From: DATEJJ01 sp039649115
GTDB lineage: Bacteria > Actinomycetota > Actinomycetes > Mycobacteriales > Micromonosporaceae
Assembly (NCBI GenBank): GCA_039649115.1
Contig: JBBWZQ010000111.1
Location: 1-35,439 of the forward strand
DNA: 35,439 nt
Direction of reading: 5' to 3'
Position numbers and translations under genes: made by a program. This document shows, piece by piece, positions 15,064-23,261 of the stretch. Numbering within the stretch: position 1 is the first letter of the stretch; each line of letters starts with the position of its first letter. The notes under the pieces were generated by a model, which was not told where the DNA came from, made no database searches, and saw nothing but the letters and a program-made list of their open reading frames with translations.

Positions 15064-15287
15064 CCCCGCGCGTGGCCCGGCCCGCGGAGGGTAGGCAGCG
15101 ACGGTACCGGGCGCGGCGGGCGTCAAGGGGAAGGTGATGAAGAACACCGCCCACCTCTGGCCGGCCCCCGGCATAGCGAAAGCCGACGCATTCAGCAAGC
15201 CGACAGGTGGCACGCAGCCAAGTCCCAGCGAAGCGGGTAACTGTAGGGGCAGCTATCGATGAGAGGGACTGGAAAGGACCGTGCGCC

Positions 15288-16547
15288 ATGTCTGAACACG
15301 ACCGAGACGCCATGCCGGCGGCGTACCAATCTGGTGGTGGGCCCGGCACCGCGACCTTGCCGCCGCCACCGCCCTGGGCGTGGCCGCCGCAGCCCCAGCA
15401 GTGGCCACCCCAGCCACCGCGCCGCAACCGCAAGATGCTCGCCGCGGTGGTGGCCGGGCTGGTCCTCATGCTCATCGTGGCCGCCGGGGCGTTCGCCGTC
15501 GGCCGGGCCACCCGCCCCGCCGCGCAGGCCGGCTCGAACACCGGCCTGCCGGGCACCTGGTCCGCCCCCACGGCACCGGCCACGGGCGGCACCGGCGCGA
15601 CGTCCGCGCAGGTGGCGGCGATCGCCGCGAAGGTCAACCCCGCCGTGGTCGACGTGAACACCGTCCTGGGGTACCAGAACGGGCGCGCCGCCGGCACCGG
15701 TGTGGTGCTCACCTCGGACGGCCTGATCCTCACCAACAACCACGTGGTCGCCGGCGCCACCAGCATCAGCGTCACCGATGTCGGCAACGGCAAGACCTAC
15801 ACCGCCAGCGTCGTGGGGTACGACCGGACGCAGGACATCGCCGTGCTCAAGCTCTCCGGCGCCAGCGGTCTGGCCACCGCCTCGCTCGGTGGTCAGTCCA
15901 CTGTGCACACCGGCGACTCCGTGGTCGCCATCGGCAACGCCGGCGGTACCGGCGGCACGCCCAGCGCCGTCGGCGGCTCGGTGACCGCGCTGAACCAGTC
16001 GATCACCGCGCAGGACGCGTCCACCGGCTCCGCCGAGCAGCTGACCGGCCTCATCGAGGTCGCCGCCGCCATCCAGTCCGGCGACTCCGGCGGTCCGTTG
16101 GTCAACGCCTCGGGCCAGGTCATCGGCATCGACACCGCGGCCTCCACCTCCTTCCAGTACCAGGCTTCCGGCGGGGATGGGTTCGCCATCCCGATCAACC
16201 AGGCCACCACGATCGCCAAGCAGATCGAGTCCGGGCAGGCGTCCAGCACCGTCCACATCGGAGCGACCGCGTTCCTCGGCATCCAGACCGGCAGCCAGGC
16301 CGGCGCGCAGGGCCAGTCCGGCGCCGCCGTGCTCGGTGTGCTGTCCGGATCCCCCGCGGCGAAGGCGGGCCTGTCCGCCGGCGACGTCATCTCGTCCGTG
16401 GCCGGGCAGGCCGTCGACTCACCGACGGCGCTGACCAACCTGCTCGACGGGTACCACCCCGGCGACCGCGTCAAGGTCGGCTGGACCGACGCGACCGGTC
16501 AGTCGCACACCGCCACGGTCACCCTGACCACGGGACCGATCGGGTAA
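15288..16547 (+). CDS. HtrA/DegP-like membrane-anchored serine protease with PDZ domain
   Basis: A 419-residue protein. Residues 1-48 are a cytoplasmic Pro/Gln/Trp-rich tail, 50-71 a single membrane segment (MLAAVVAGLVLMLIVAAGAFAV), then an extracytoplasmic trypsin-like domain (about 105-320) with the triad His152 (TNNHVVAG), Asp183 (QDIAVLKL) and Ser267 (GDSGGPL). A PDZ domain follows (about 326-415: GVLSGSPAAKAGLSAGDVISSVAGQAVDSPTAL). This is the standard layout of actinobacterial HtrA-type quality-control proteases. The ATG at 15288 follows AAAGGA. It ends 4 bp from the convergent secreted cyclophilin, another folding factor of the same compartment. Confidence 0.93.
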   Translation: MSEHDRDAMPAAYQSGGGPGTATLPPPPPWAWPPQPQQWPPQPPRRNRKMLAAVVAGLVLMLIVAAGAFAVGRATRPAAQAGSNTGLPGTWSAPTAPATGGTGATSAQVAAIAAKVNPAVVDVNTVLGYQNGRAAGTGVVLTSDGLILTNNHVVAGATSISVTDVGNGKTYTASVVGYDRTQDIAVLKLSGASGLATASLGGQSTVHTGDSVVAIGNAGGTGGTPSAVGGSVTALNQSITAQDASTGSAEQLTGLIEVAAAIQSGDSGGPLVNASGQVIGIDTAASTSFQYQASGGDGFAIPINQATTIAKQIESGQASSTVHIGATAFLGIQTGSQAGAQGQSGAAVLGVLSGSPAAKAGLSAGDVISSVAGQAVDSPTALTNLLDGYHPGDRVKVGWTDATGQSHTATVTLTTGPIG

Positions 16548-16551
16548 CCGG

Positions 16552-17292
16552 TCAGGAGCATCGTTGCACCGACGCCGTGCGGATGTCGGTGGCCAGCGCC
16601 GGTGGCCCGTCCACCGGCGCTGGGTTGTCCGGTGCGGGTGCCACGCCGCCGGCGGCGATGCGGTCCAGCGTGGCCAGCCCCTCGGCGTCGACCCGGCCGA
16701 AGACGGCGTAGTTGGGCCGCAGCACCGAGTCGGCGTAGACGAGGAAGAACTGGCTGCCGTTGGTGTCCGGGCCGGCGTTGGCCATCGCGAGCGTGCCGCG
16801 CGGGTAGATCCGGCGCACGCCGGTCGGGTCGGTCGGTGCCGGCTGCAGGTCGGTGGGCAGCTCATCCTTGTACCGGTACCCCGGGCCACCCTCGCCCGTA
16901 CCGCTGGGGTCGCCGCACTGCAGCACCTTGAGCGTCGGGTACGCGGTGAGCCGGTGGCAGATCGTGTGGTCGTAGAACCGGTGCACGGCAAGGTGGATGA
17001 AGCTCTGTACGGTGCAGGGCGCCTTGGCCCGCTGCAGCGTCAGCCCGATCCGGCCCTGGTTGGTGCGCAGCACCGAGCCGACCGTCCCCTTGTCCGGAGT
17101 GTGCCGCGGGTCGGGCGGCAGCGGCACCGGCCGGGCCGCCGGCTCGTCCGGCGTGGCGGTGTACTGGCACGGCCCGTGCGTGACCCGTACCGGCGCGGAG
17201 CCGGACGCGGCGCCGCCGGTACCCACGCCGACCAGTACCGTGGCGCCCAGCGCCAGGATCGCGGCGCCCGCGACCGAACGACCTCTCGACAT
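16552..17292 (-). CDS. Exported cyclophilin-type peptidyl-prolyl cis-trans isomerase
   Basis: A 246-residue protein with a signal peptide (residues 1-29, SVAGAAILALGATVLVGVGTGGAA; no lipobox Cys). The cyclophilin domain spans about 70-235: GSVLRTNQGRIGLTL, FIHLAVHRFYDHTICHRLT (the F-H-R active-site line), LQCGDPSGTGEGGPGYRYKDE, GTLAMANAGPDTNGSQFFLVYAD and YAVFGRVDAEGLATLDRIA. The HR and GSQFF residues expected for catalysis are present. It probably folds proteins outside the membrane. The ATG at 17292 starts the signal peptide. It ends 4 bp from the convergent HtrA-like gene. Confidence 0.92.
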   Translation of the reverse strand: MSRGRSVAGAAILALGATVLVGVGTGGAASGSAPVRVTHGPCQYTATPDEPAARPVPLPPDPRHTPDKGTVGSVLRTNQGRIGLTLQRAKAPCTVQSFIHLAVHRFYDHTICHRLTAYPTLKVLQCGDPSGTGEGGPGYRYKDELPTDLQPAPTDPTGVRRIYPRGTLAMANAGPDTNGSQFFLVYADSVLRPNYAVFGRVDAEGLATLDRIAAGGVAPAPDNPAPVDGPPALATDIRTASVQRCS

Positions 17293-17331
17293 GCATTCGG
17301 TCTAGTCGATGCACCGGGTGCTGTCAAACGG

Positions 17332-18288
17332 CTACACCAGCCCGCGCCGCACCGCCTCGGCACCGGCCTGGAACCGGCTCGACGCGTCCAGCCGGTTGAG
17401 CAGCGCCGAGATGCGCCGCCGCGCGGTGCGCATGCTGACGCCCAGTTGCCGCGCGATGGCCTCGTCCTTGAGGCCCGTGCCGAGCAACTGGAGCGTCTCG
17501 TGCTCAGCCGGCGAGATTCCCTCGTGGCCCCGGCGCGACCACATCGGGTGGCTGCGCTGCCAGTAGTCCTCGAACATCTCGATCAGCGCGTCGAGCAGGC
17601 CGGACGGTTTGACCAGCGCCACGCTCTCCCCGGCCGGCGCGGTCGCGGCGAGCGGCAGCATGGCCAGCCGGCGGTCGCAGATCACCATCCGCATCGGCAG
17701 CCGGGGCGACACCCGCGCCTGCTCGCCGAGGCTGGCCAGCCGGCGCAGGTAGCGCAGCCGGCCGGGCACCTCCAGCAGGGACGACTCGTAGATGCCGCGG
17801 CAGCGCACGCCCCGGCGCAGCATCGGAGCCTCGCCGCCGAAGTCCACCCCGCCGATCGGGTTGGCGCTGGGCTTGTCGAGGATCAGCAGTTCCTCGGTGG
17901 CGGTGGACTGGATCTCCAGGAAGCGCCGGTGCCCGATCTGCGGGCCGGTCAGCACCTCCACCAGCCCGCCGGGCTCGGCCGAGGCCCGGCCCCGCTGGTA
18001 CTCGCTGAGCAGGTCGGGGATGGCCAGCCGGGCCTGGTCCAGGCTGGAGTGCAGCTCGTTGACCAGCGACGCGATCGCCACGTCCGGCGGCGCGGGCACA
18101 AACGTGACCGGCCGGCCCGGCCGCCGCTGCACGAGCCGCATCTCGGCAAGCCGGGCCAGTGCCGCCCGGGTGTGCGCGACGGAGCAGCCGGCGGCGCGGG
18201 CCAGCGGGCCGGCGGCGGAGCCCGGCGTGGCCAGCAGCGCGCGGTACACCTCTTCGTCCTCCGGTCCCAGATGGAGCGGCTCCAGCAC
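17332..18288 (-). CDS. TrmB-like / LuxR-type helix-turn-helix regulator
   Basis: A 318-residue cytoplasmic regulator. Residues about 1-60 form a TrmB-like winged helix (LGPEDEEVYRALLATPGSAAGPLARAAGCSVAHTRAALARLAEMRLVQRR), then a PLD-like sensor region with QIGHRRFLEIQSTATEELLILDKP and RGVRCRGIYESSLLE. The end carries a LuxR-type helix-turn-helix (GISPAEHETLQLLGTGLKDEAIARQLGVSMRTARRRISALLNRLDASSRFQAGAEAVRRG). Such proteins often sit next to secreted protease genes in Streptomyces and relatives. I prefer the GTG at 18288 (GAAGGA nine bases upstream); an ATG at 18330 would add 14 residues. It is divergent from the protease pair, so it is the obvious candidate regulator of that pair. Confidence 0.8.
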   Translation of the reverse strand: MLEPLHLGPEDEEVYRALLATPGSAAGPLARAAGCSVAHTRAALARLAEMRLVQRRPGRPVTFVPAPPDVAIASLVNELHSSLDQARLAIPDLLSEYQRGRASAEPGGLVEVLTGPQIGHRRFLEIQSTATEELLILDKPSANPIGGVDFGGEAPMLRRGVRCRGIYESSLLEVPGRLRYLRRLASLGEQARVSPRLPMRMVICDRRLAMLPLAATAPAGESVALVKPSGLLDALIEMFEDYWQRSHPMWSRRGHEGISPAEHETLQLLGTGLKDEAIARQLGVSMRTARRRISALLNRLDASSRFQAGAEAVRRGLV

Positions 18289-18406
18289 CGTTACCGGTCC
18301 TTCACTGTGAGTATTTCCGTAATGTCCCAACAGACCGAGTGTGGCCGGAAGTGGTTGGTGGCCACAACTGGAAGGTCCTTACGGCTGGACACCAGCACAT
18401 CGATGA

Positions 18407-18430
18407 GTTTGTCTGCTTGCGCAGACAAAC
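18407..18430. promoter_or_regulatory. Perfect hairpin directly before the protease-operon Shine-Dalgarno site
   Basis: GTTTGTCTGC and GCAGACAAAC form a perfect 10-bp inverted repeat with a TTGC loop. The Shine-Dalgarno AGGAGG begins two bases after it, and the start codon is at 18445. It could be a DNA operator for the divergent regulator, an mRNA 5' stabiliser, or both. No T run follows, so it is not a terminator. Confidence 0.6.
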
Positions 18431-18444
18431 CAGGAGGTCGACGC

Positions 18445-20577
18445 ATGAGTGCCAGGCCGTTCGCCGTGCTGTTGCGCGGGATGGGTGCGCTCGCCGTCGT
18501 GGTCGCGGCGGTGACGGCCGGGTATCTCGCGCACAGCCAGGCCAGCGTGACGGCGCCGGCCGCGGTCGCACCCGCGTCGCGGCTGGTCACCCTGGTCACC
18601 GGCGAGCGGGTCGCGGTCACCCAGGTCGATGCCCGGCACATCACCGCCGCCCTGGACCAGGGCGCCCTGGACCAGGGCGCCGCGGGTGGCCGCCGCCGCA
18701 AATTTCAAACATTGAGTACGGGCACCGCACAGTACGTCATCCCCGACGAGGCGCTGCCCTACCTCGGGCGCCAGCTGGACCTGTCGCTGTTCGACGTCGC
18801 GGCGCCCCCTGGCGACCTGACCGTCGCATGGGCCGCCGGCACCAGCCCGCACGCCATCCCAGGTCTCGCGCTGCGCCCGGACTCGGCCAGCGCGCGCGTC
18901 TCGTCCGGCCCCGCCCTCGCCGCCGCGCTCGCCCAGGACAGCGGCGCGCTGGACGGCGTCACCGCGATCCGGGCCGCTGGCGCCCCGGTGCCGGTGAGCC
19001 CGCACTTCAATCTGGCCACGCTCGTCGTGAAGGGGCTCGACGGTCTCGGCGCGGTGGCCGGCGGGGGTACCGTCTCGGTCGTCAACATCGACGACGCGCA
19101 GCGGTTCGTGAGCCTGTCGTCGTTCTTCAACGGCACGGTTGCGTTCAGCGTGCCGGAGGGCCACTACTCGCTGACCGTCGACATCGCCACGCCCGCCTCC
19201 GGTGCCACCGGCGCGTTCGAGGCGCTGGTCGTGCTCCCGCAGGTCAGCGTGGCGGCGCCGCAGACCGTGGTGGTGGCCGACGCGCGCACCGCGACCGCGC
19301 TCGTACCGGTGCCGCGGACGCCGTTGCCCAGCCAGGCCGAGCAGTTCGCCGCGACCCTGGACCGGGTGTCCGCGAGCGGCGCGCAGGTCACCTTCACCGA
19401 AGGGTTCATCGGCGGCATCCCGACGCTGTACGTCACCCCGGTGCCGGGCGTGGCGACCGGCGCGCTGCACTGGTACACCTACTTCCGGCTCACCGGCGCC
19501 GGAGTCCTCTACGACGTCGAGTTCCCGTCCGACAACGGCATCCCGGCCCAGTCACCCACCCAGGTGGCGGAGGGGTCGCTGGCCCGGCTCGACGCGGCGT
19601 ACCACTCCGACGTGGCCGACCACCCGATCGCCACCTACCGGGCCTCCTTCCAGCCGTGGGAGACCTTCTCGCTGCGCCCGGTCAGCCCGGCGACCGCGCC
19701 GCTGCGCCGCGTCGAGTACGTCACCGGCCGGCCCGACATCGCCTGGGTCGGCGCACTCGTGTGGCAGGTCGACGAGTTCAACGGGATCGACCAGGCACCC
19801 CGGACCACCTACCGGGCCGGCCAGCGGGTACCCGACGTCTACCTCACCGCACCGCTCGCGCCGGGCGTGGACGGCGGCGTGGTGCTCGCCCAGCCGTGCG
19901 CCGCCTGCCGGCAGGGCGACACGCTCGGCCTGAACGTGCTGCCCTGGTCGGACGGCGGGCACGCGCTCAACCAGCTCACCCCCAGCGCCACCCTCGACGT
20001 GTCCACCGACGCCCGCCTGTACGCGGACGGCACCCTGCTGCAGCAGGGGAGCCTGCCCGCGGGCTCGGTCGCGGTACCGCACGACGCGGCCAGCTACCGG
20101 CTCACCCTGGACACCACGAAGTCGGCGACCTGGACGACGACCGCGACGCGTACCAGCACCGCGTGGACCTGGCGCTCCGCCGCCCGTACCGGCACCCTGC
20201 CCGCGGCGCGCACCTGCCCGGACGGTACCCAGAGCTGCGCGTTCGAGCCGCTGCTGTTCGTCGGCTACGACCTCGGCGCCGACCTGTCCAACGCGCTGGC
20301 CGCCGGTACGGCCGCCACGGTCGGCGTGCGCGTGTTCCACGAGACGTTCAACACCGGGGTGGACGCCGACGCGCTGACCCTCGATGTGTCCACAGACGAC
20401 GGTGCGACGTGGACCGCGGCGGCGGTCCGCGCCCAGGGCGGTGGCGTGTTCGCGGCCACCCTGGTTCCGGCTTCCGGAGCCGGGTTCCTGTCGTTGCGCG
20501 TGCACGCGAGCGATCCGCTCGGCGGCACGATCGACCAGACGGTCATCCGGGCGGTCCGGGTGGTACAGGGAGGCTGA
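18445..20577 (+). CDS. Exported protein resembling an S8 protease without its catalytic domain
   Basis: A 710-residue protein with a signal peptide or anchor at residues 1-35 (LLRGMGALAVVVAAVTAGYLAHSQA). The segment SRLVTLVTGERVAVTQVD, later TGTAQYVIPDEALPYLGRQLDLSLFDV, is the hallmark proregion start of large actinobacterial S8 (subtilisin) peptidases. The expected catalytic domain, with its Asp, HGTHV and GTSMAAP motifs, is absent: the protein passes straight to the beta-rich accessory region (FNGTVAFSVPEGHYSLTVDIATPASGA, VVVADARTATALVPVP). A short in-frame tandem repeat encodes DQGALDQGA near residue 75. ATG 18445 follows AGGAGG. The stop at 20577 is 2 bp before the S53 gene, so the two are translationally coupled. 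Its role is unknown; a trans-acting inhibitor, chaperone or adhesin is possible. Confidence 0.7.
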   Translation: MSARPFAVLLRGMGALAVVVAAVTAGYLAHSQASVTAPAAVAPASRLVTLVTGERVAVTQVDARHITAALDQGALDQGAAGGRRRKFQTLSTGTAQYVIPDEALPYLGRQLDLSLFDVAAPPGDLTVAWAAGTSPHAIPGLALRPDSASARVSSGPALAAALAQDSGALDGVTAIRAAGAPVPVSPHFNLATLVVKGLDGLGAVAGGGTVSVVNIDDAQRFVSLSSFFNGTVAFSVPEGHYSLTVDIATPASGATGAFEALVVLPQVSVAAPQTVVVADARTATALVPVPRTPLPSQAEQFAATLDRVSASGAQVTFTEGFIGGIPTLYVTPVPGVATGALHWYTYFRLTGAGVLYDVEFPSDNGIPAQSPTQVAEGSLARLDAAYHSDVADHPIATYRASFQPWETFSLRPVSPATAPLRRVEYVTGRPDIAWVGALVWQVDEFNGIDQAPRTTYRAGQRVPDVYLTAPLAPGVDGGVVLAQPCAACRQGDTLGLNVLPWSDGGHALNQLTPSATLDVSTDARLYADGTLLQQGSLPAGSVAVPHDAASYRLTLDTTKSATWTTTATRTSTAWTWRSAARTGTLPAARTCPDGTQSCAFEPLLFVGYDLGADLSNALAAGTAATVGVRVFHETFNTGVDADALTLDVSTDDGATWTAAAVRAQGGGVFAATLVPASGAGFLSLRVHASDPLGGTIDQTVIRAVRVVQGG

Positions 20578-20579
20578 GC

Positions 20580-21788
20580 GTGCGTACCCGCAGAATCGTT
20601 CTGGCGGCGGTCGCCTGCCTGTCGGTGACCGGCGCGGTGGCCGCAGGCCGCGCCGCGCTGGCCGGCACCGCGGCGCCACAAATGTCCACAGTGGACGCCT
20701 GCCGGCCGGTCGCGGCCCCGCTGGCGACGTGTTTCGCGAAGGTCCGCGCCGAGTCCGGTGCGCGCGTCGCGCCGCTGGCCGCCACCCCCAGCGGCTACGG
20801 CCCGGCCGACCTGCGCTCCGCCTACGCGCTGCCGGCCGCCGGCGCCGGGCGTACCGTGGCCATCGTGGACGCGTTCAGCGATCCCTCGGTCGAGTCGGAC
20901 CTCGCCACCTACCGGTCCACCTTCGGCCTGCCCGCGTGCACCAGTGCCAGCGGCTGCCTGCGGGTGGTCAACCAGGACGGCGCCGCGGCCCCGCTGCCCG
21001 CGGCTGACGAGGGCTGGGCGGTGGAGATCTCGCTCGACGTCGACATGGTCTCCGCCACCTGCCCGGACTGCCGCATCCTGCTCGTCGAGGCGACCACCAA
21101 CTCGATCGACGACCTGGGCGCGGCGGTGGACACCGCGGCACGGCTCGGCGCCGATGCCATCTCCAACAGCTACGGCAGCCAGGAGTTCGCGGCGGAGCAA
21201 CAGTTCGAGGCGCACTACAACCACCCCGGGCACGCGGTGGTGGCCAGCGCCGGGGACAGCGGCTACGGCCCGGCCTACCCCGCGTCCTCCGCGTTCGTGA
21301 CCGCGGTCGGCGGCACCACCCTGCAGCGCAACGGAACCAGCTGGACCGAGAGCGTCTGGTCCGGCACCGGCTCGGGCTGCTCGGCCTACATCGCCAAGCC
21401 GTCCTGGCAGAACGACGCGCACTGCCCGATGCGGATGATGAACGACGTGGCCGCCGTCGCCGACCCGGCGACCGGAGTCGCCGTGTACGACACGTTCGGC
21501 CAGACCGGTTGGCTGACGGTCGGCGGTACCAGCGCATCGGCCCCGATCGTCGCCTCCGTCTACGCGATGACCGGCGCCACCGCGGGCGTCAAGGGCGGCG
21601 AGACGCCGTGGCTGCGGCACAGCCCGACCAACTTCCGCGACGTGACGGCGGGGACGAACGTGCCGGGCGTCTCGGCGGCCACCTGCGGCGGCGACTACCT
21701 CTGCACCGGTACCGCCGGCTACGACGGGCCGACCGGCTGGGGCACGCCGCTCGGCCTCGACGGCCTCACCAACTCCGGCGCGCCCTGA
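20580..21788 (+). CDS. Secreted S53 (sedolisin-type) serine-carboxyl peptidase
   Basis: A 402-residue exported protease. Signal peptide residues 1-29, then a short segment with ACRPVAAPLATCFAKVRAE before the catalytic domain (YGPADLRSAYALP onward). Catalytic residues are visible: Glu149 and Asp153 in WAVEISLDVDM, oxyanion Asp226 in SAGDSGYG, and Ser318 in GGTSASAP. A calcium-site-like C-terminus (NFRDVTAGTN and the YDGPTGWGTPLG block) is present. The usual long activation prodomain (about 150-200 residues) is missing, though short-N-terminus members of this type do occur in actinomycetes. The GTG at 20580 follows AGGGAGG inside the previous gene's end, giving a 2-bp gap and coupling. Confidence 0.92.
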   Translation: MRTRRIVLAAVACLSVTGAVAAGRAALAGTAAPQMSTVDACRPVAAPLATCFAKVRAESGARVAPLAATPSGYGPADLRSAYALPAAGAGRTVAIVDAFSDPSVESDLATYRSTFGLPACTSASGCLRVVNQDGAAAPLPAADEGWAVEISLDVDMVSATCPDCRILLVEATTNSIDDLGAAVDTAARLGADAISNSYGSQEFAAEQQFEAHYNHPGHAVVASAGDSGYGPAYPASSAFVTAVGGTTLQRNGTSWTESVWSGTGSGCSAYIAKPSWQNDAHCPMRMMNDVAAVADPATGVAVYDTFGQTGWLTVGGTSASAPIVASVYAMTGATAGVKGGETPWLRHSPTNFRDVTAGTNVPGVSAATCGGDYLCTGTAGYDGPTGWGTPLGLDGLTNSGAP

Positions 21789-21914
21789 CCCGTCTTTCCA
21801 TCAGGTTCGTCTCGAACGACATGTCAGCCAACGGGATGGCCCCGTAGCAGGTACCGCGCCGCCCGCCCGTAAGGCCGTGCCGCGCACGCAGCGGACCTTG
21901 GTCGCTGGTACACG

Positions 21915-22085
21915 TCAGACGGGGAAGTGTTCGGCGGTGGTGACGGCGCGGGCGTGCTGGTCGGCTTTCTCGCGGGGTAGTTCGACGTATTGGCGTTGGA
22001 GATGGGCGCGTCGGTGGGTCCGAAGATCCGCGTGGCGATCAATTCGGTGACGGCGGGTAGGAGCACGGATTCCCGGACGTAGAGG
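21915..22085 (-). pseudogene. C-terminal remnant of a serine recombinase
   Basis: On the minus strand one frame reads LYVRESVLLPAVTELIATRIFGP, like the block after the zinc ribbon of large serine recombinases. The reading continues in another frame as AHLQRQYVELPREKADQHARAVTTAEHFPV up to a TGA at 21917-21915. A frameshift near 22000 separates the two. No resolvase catalytic domain lies nearby. The family assignment rests on short similarity, so it is tentative. The rest of the gap from 21789 to 21914 shows nothing recognisable. Confidence 0.4.
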
Positions 22086-22088
22086 TGT

Positions 22089-22155
22089 GGTGGTATCACC
22101 GCCACCCGACCAGCGAATCGCGGCGGTGTAGGTGGGGTCGTCGGTGGTTCTGGGC
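22089..22155 (-). pseudogene. Transposase C-terminal remnant, left copy
   Basis: The minus strand encodes TDDPTYTAAIRWSGG, matching TDGSGYAAAIRWSWW of the fragment at 23142-23261 on the plus strand. The DNA of 22089-22131, reversed, aligns with 23162-23205 at about 36 of 44 positions with one gap. The homology breaks off where the recombinase-like remnant begins, so this looks like a junction between two mobile-element scars. Confidence 0.45.
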
Positions 22156-22215
22156 GCGGTCGGCCATCGGTGGATGATGCCCGATCACGTTCGCTGCCGG
22201 GTCCGGGGGCGCCGG

Positions 22216-22995
22216 TTAGATGCCGAGTTTGCGCGCGGCTATCAGCGCGAACGAGAGGAACTCGCCCTGGTCGTGTTCGAGCAGGGCGATCGTCGCCGCG
22301 CGTTGTTCTGATCGGCGGGGTGTGTCCGGTCCGCCGGCCCGCTCCCAGCGTAGCCAGTCCGACCAGCCCTCGGGTGCGAGGCGGGCAGTGGTGACGTCGA
22401 CCATGTCGGTGGTCTCCCACTGGAACCGGTACCAGTCTGGTGTGTGCCAGGCCATCGCCTCCCAGCCGAAGATGGCCTTGATGTGCGGTGGGATGCCGCC
22501 GAGGTCGCGGGGCTCGCGGGTCAGGGCGGGTGTGGCGACACCGAGCTGCCCGCCGGATTTCAGGAATGTCAGCAGGTAGGGCGGGTAGCTGTCTGCGGTG
22601 CCGAAGTACTCCCACGAGTCCACGCTCACGATCGCGTCGAAGCTTTCCCGTTCGTAGGGCAGTTGGTGTGCCTCCGCCCGTACGGCGCTCACTCGGTCGG
22701 CCACGCCGGCCGCCTCGAAGACTGCGGCGGCGGTGGCCGCCTCGACCCACCAGTCTGACGCGACGACGTCGACACCGAACTCGCGGGCCAGGAACACTGA
22801 GGTCGCACCGTTGCCCGAACCGAGGTCGAGTACCCGCATGCCGGCGGTGAGGTCCAGGTCCCGGCACAGGTCTTCGAGCAGCCAGAGGGGGTGCGGCCCC
22901 ATGTCGAGGTCGATCAGCCAGGCCGGATCGTAGCGGGAACTGCGAGGGTAGACCTCGGGACGGATCAGCTCGTCGAACGCAGTCATAGTGCGCAT
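22216..22995 (-). CDS. Class I SAM-dependent methyltransferase
   Basis: A 259-residue protein. After FDELIRPEVYPRSSRYDPAWLIDLDMGPHPLWLLEDL come the SAM-binding motif MRVLDLGSGNGATSVFLARE, the acidic motif II VVASDWW, AEAHQLPYERESFDAIVSVDSWEYFG (motif IV), and a C-terminal region rich in Trp (WEAMAWHTPDWYRFQWETTDMVDV, WSDWLRWERAGG) that probably shapes a small-molecule pocket. The substrate is unknown. I use the ATG at 22995; an ATG at 22986 is equally acceptable, and neither has a clear Shine-Dalgarno sequence. The gene lies between two inverted transposase remnants and two decayed elements, so acquisition by transfer is plausible. Confidence 0.8.
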   Translation of the reverse strand: MRTMTAFDELIRPEVYPRSSRYDPAWLIDLDMGPHPLWLLEDLCRDLDLTAGMRVLDLGSGNGATSVFLAREFGVDVVASDWWVEAATAAAVFEAAGVADRVSAVRAEAHQLPYERESFDAIVSVDSWEYFGTADSYPPYLLTFLKSGGQLGVATPALTREPRDLGGIPPHIKAIFGWEAMAWHTPDWYRFQWETTDMVDVTTARLAPEGWSDWLRWERAGGPDTPRRSEQRAATIALLEHDQGEFLSFALIAARKLGI

Positions 22996-23141
22996 TTTGG
23001 CTGCGGGTACCCGTAGCCGCAAACGGGTTTCGATGGCGGCCGGAACGCCGTACCAGTACGGCAGCGGCACCTGATCTGAGCTGGCGTGGAGGCGGCCACC
23101 GCTAGATCATTGTCTGTTGTGGACAGAACAACACCGCCGCG

Positions 23142-23261
23142 CTACAGACCGATGGCAGCGGCTACGCCGCCGCCATCCGCTGGTCCTGGTGGCGACGACA
23201 CCACCAAGCCACCGCCCGCCGCAGCCACTACAAACGCCGCGACCTGGCCACCAACCCATAA
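23142..23261 (+). pseudogene. Transposase C-terminal remnant, right copy
   Basis: Reading from 23142, the frame gives LQTDGSGYAAAIRWSWWRRHHQATARRSHYKRRDLATNP and a TAA stop. A basic, Trp- and His-rich WSxWRRxHQAxARRSHYxRR tail is typical of the C-terminus of actinobacterial DDE transposases (IS4/IS701-like). No upstream transposase body is present, so only the last 40 codons survive. Orientation is opposite to the left copy. Confidence 0.5.

Noticed and set aside
12475..15240. A 921-codon plus-strand frame spanning the SCO6745-family gene and ahcY
   Set aside because: It is out of frame with the first gene and antisense to ahcY; the translation has no recognisable domain.
16564..18444. Upstream part of the open frame that contains the S8-like protein
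   Set aside because: It is antisense to the cyclophilin and the regulator; AGGAGG and a signal peptide place the true start at 18445.
18652..18681. Tandem 15-bp repeat encoding DQGALDQGA
   Set aside because: Only two units within a coding region and in frame; best seen as a local slippage duplication without evident function.
23101..23125. CTAGATCATTGTCTG, similar to the TetR operators at 12387-12441
   Set aside because: Only a partial match, no inverted-repeat arms, and it lies in a mobile-element scar, so it is probably chance.
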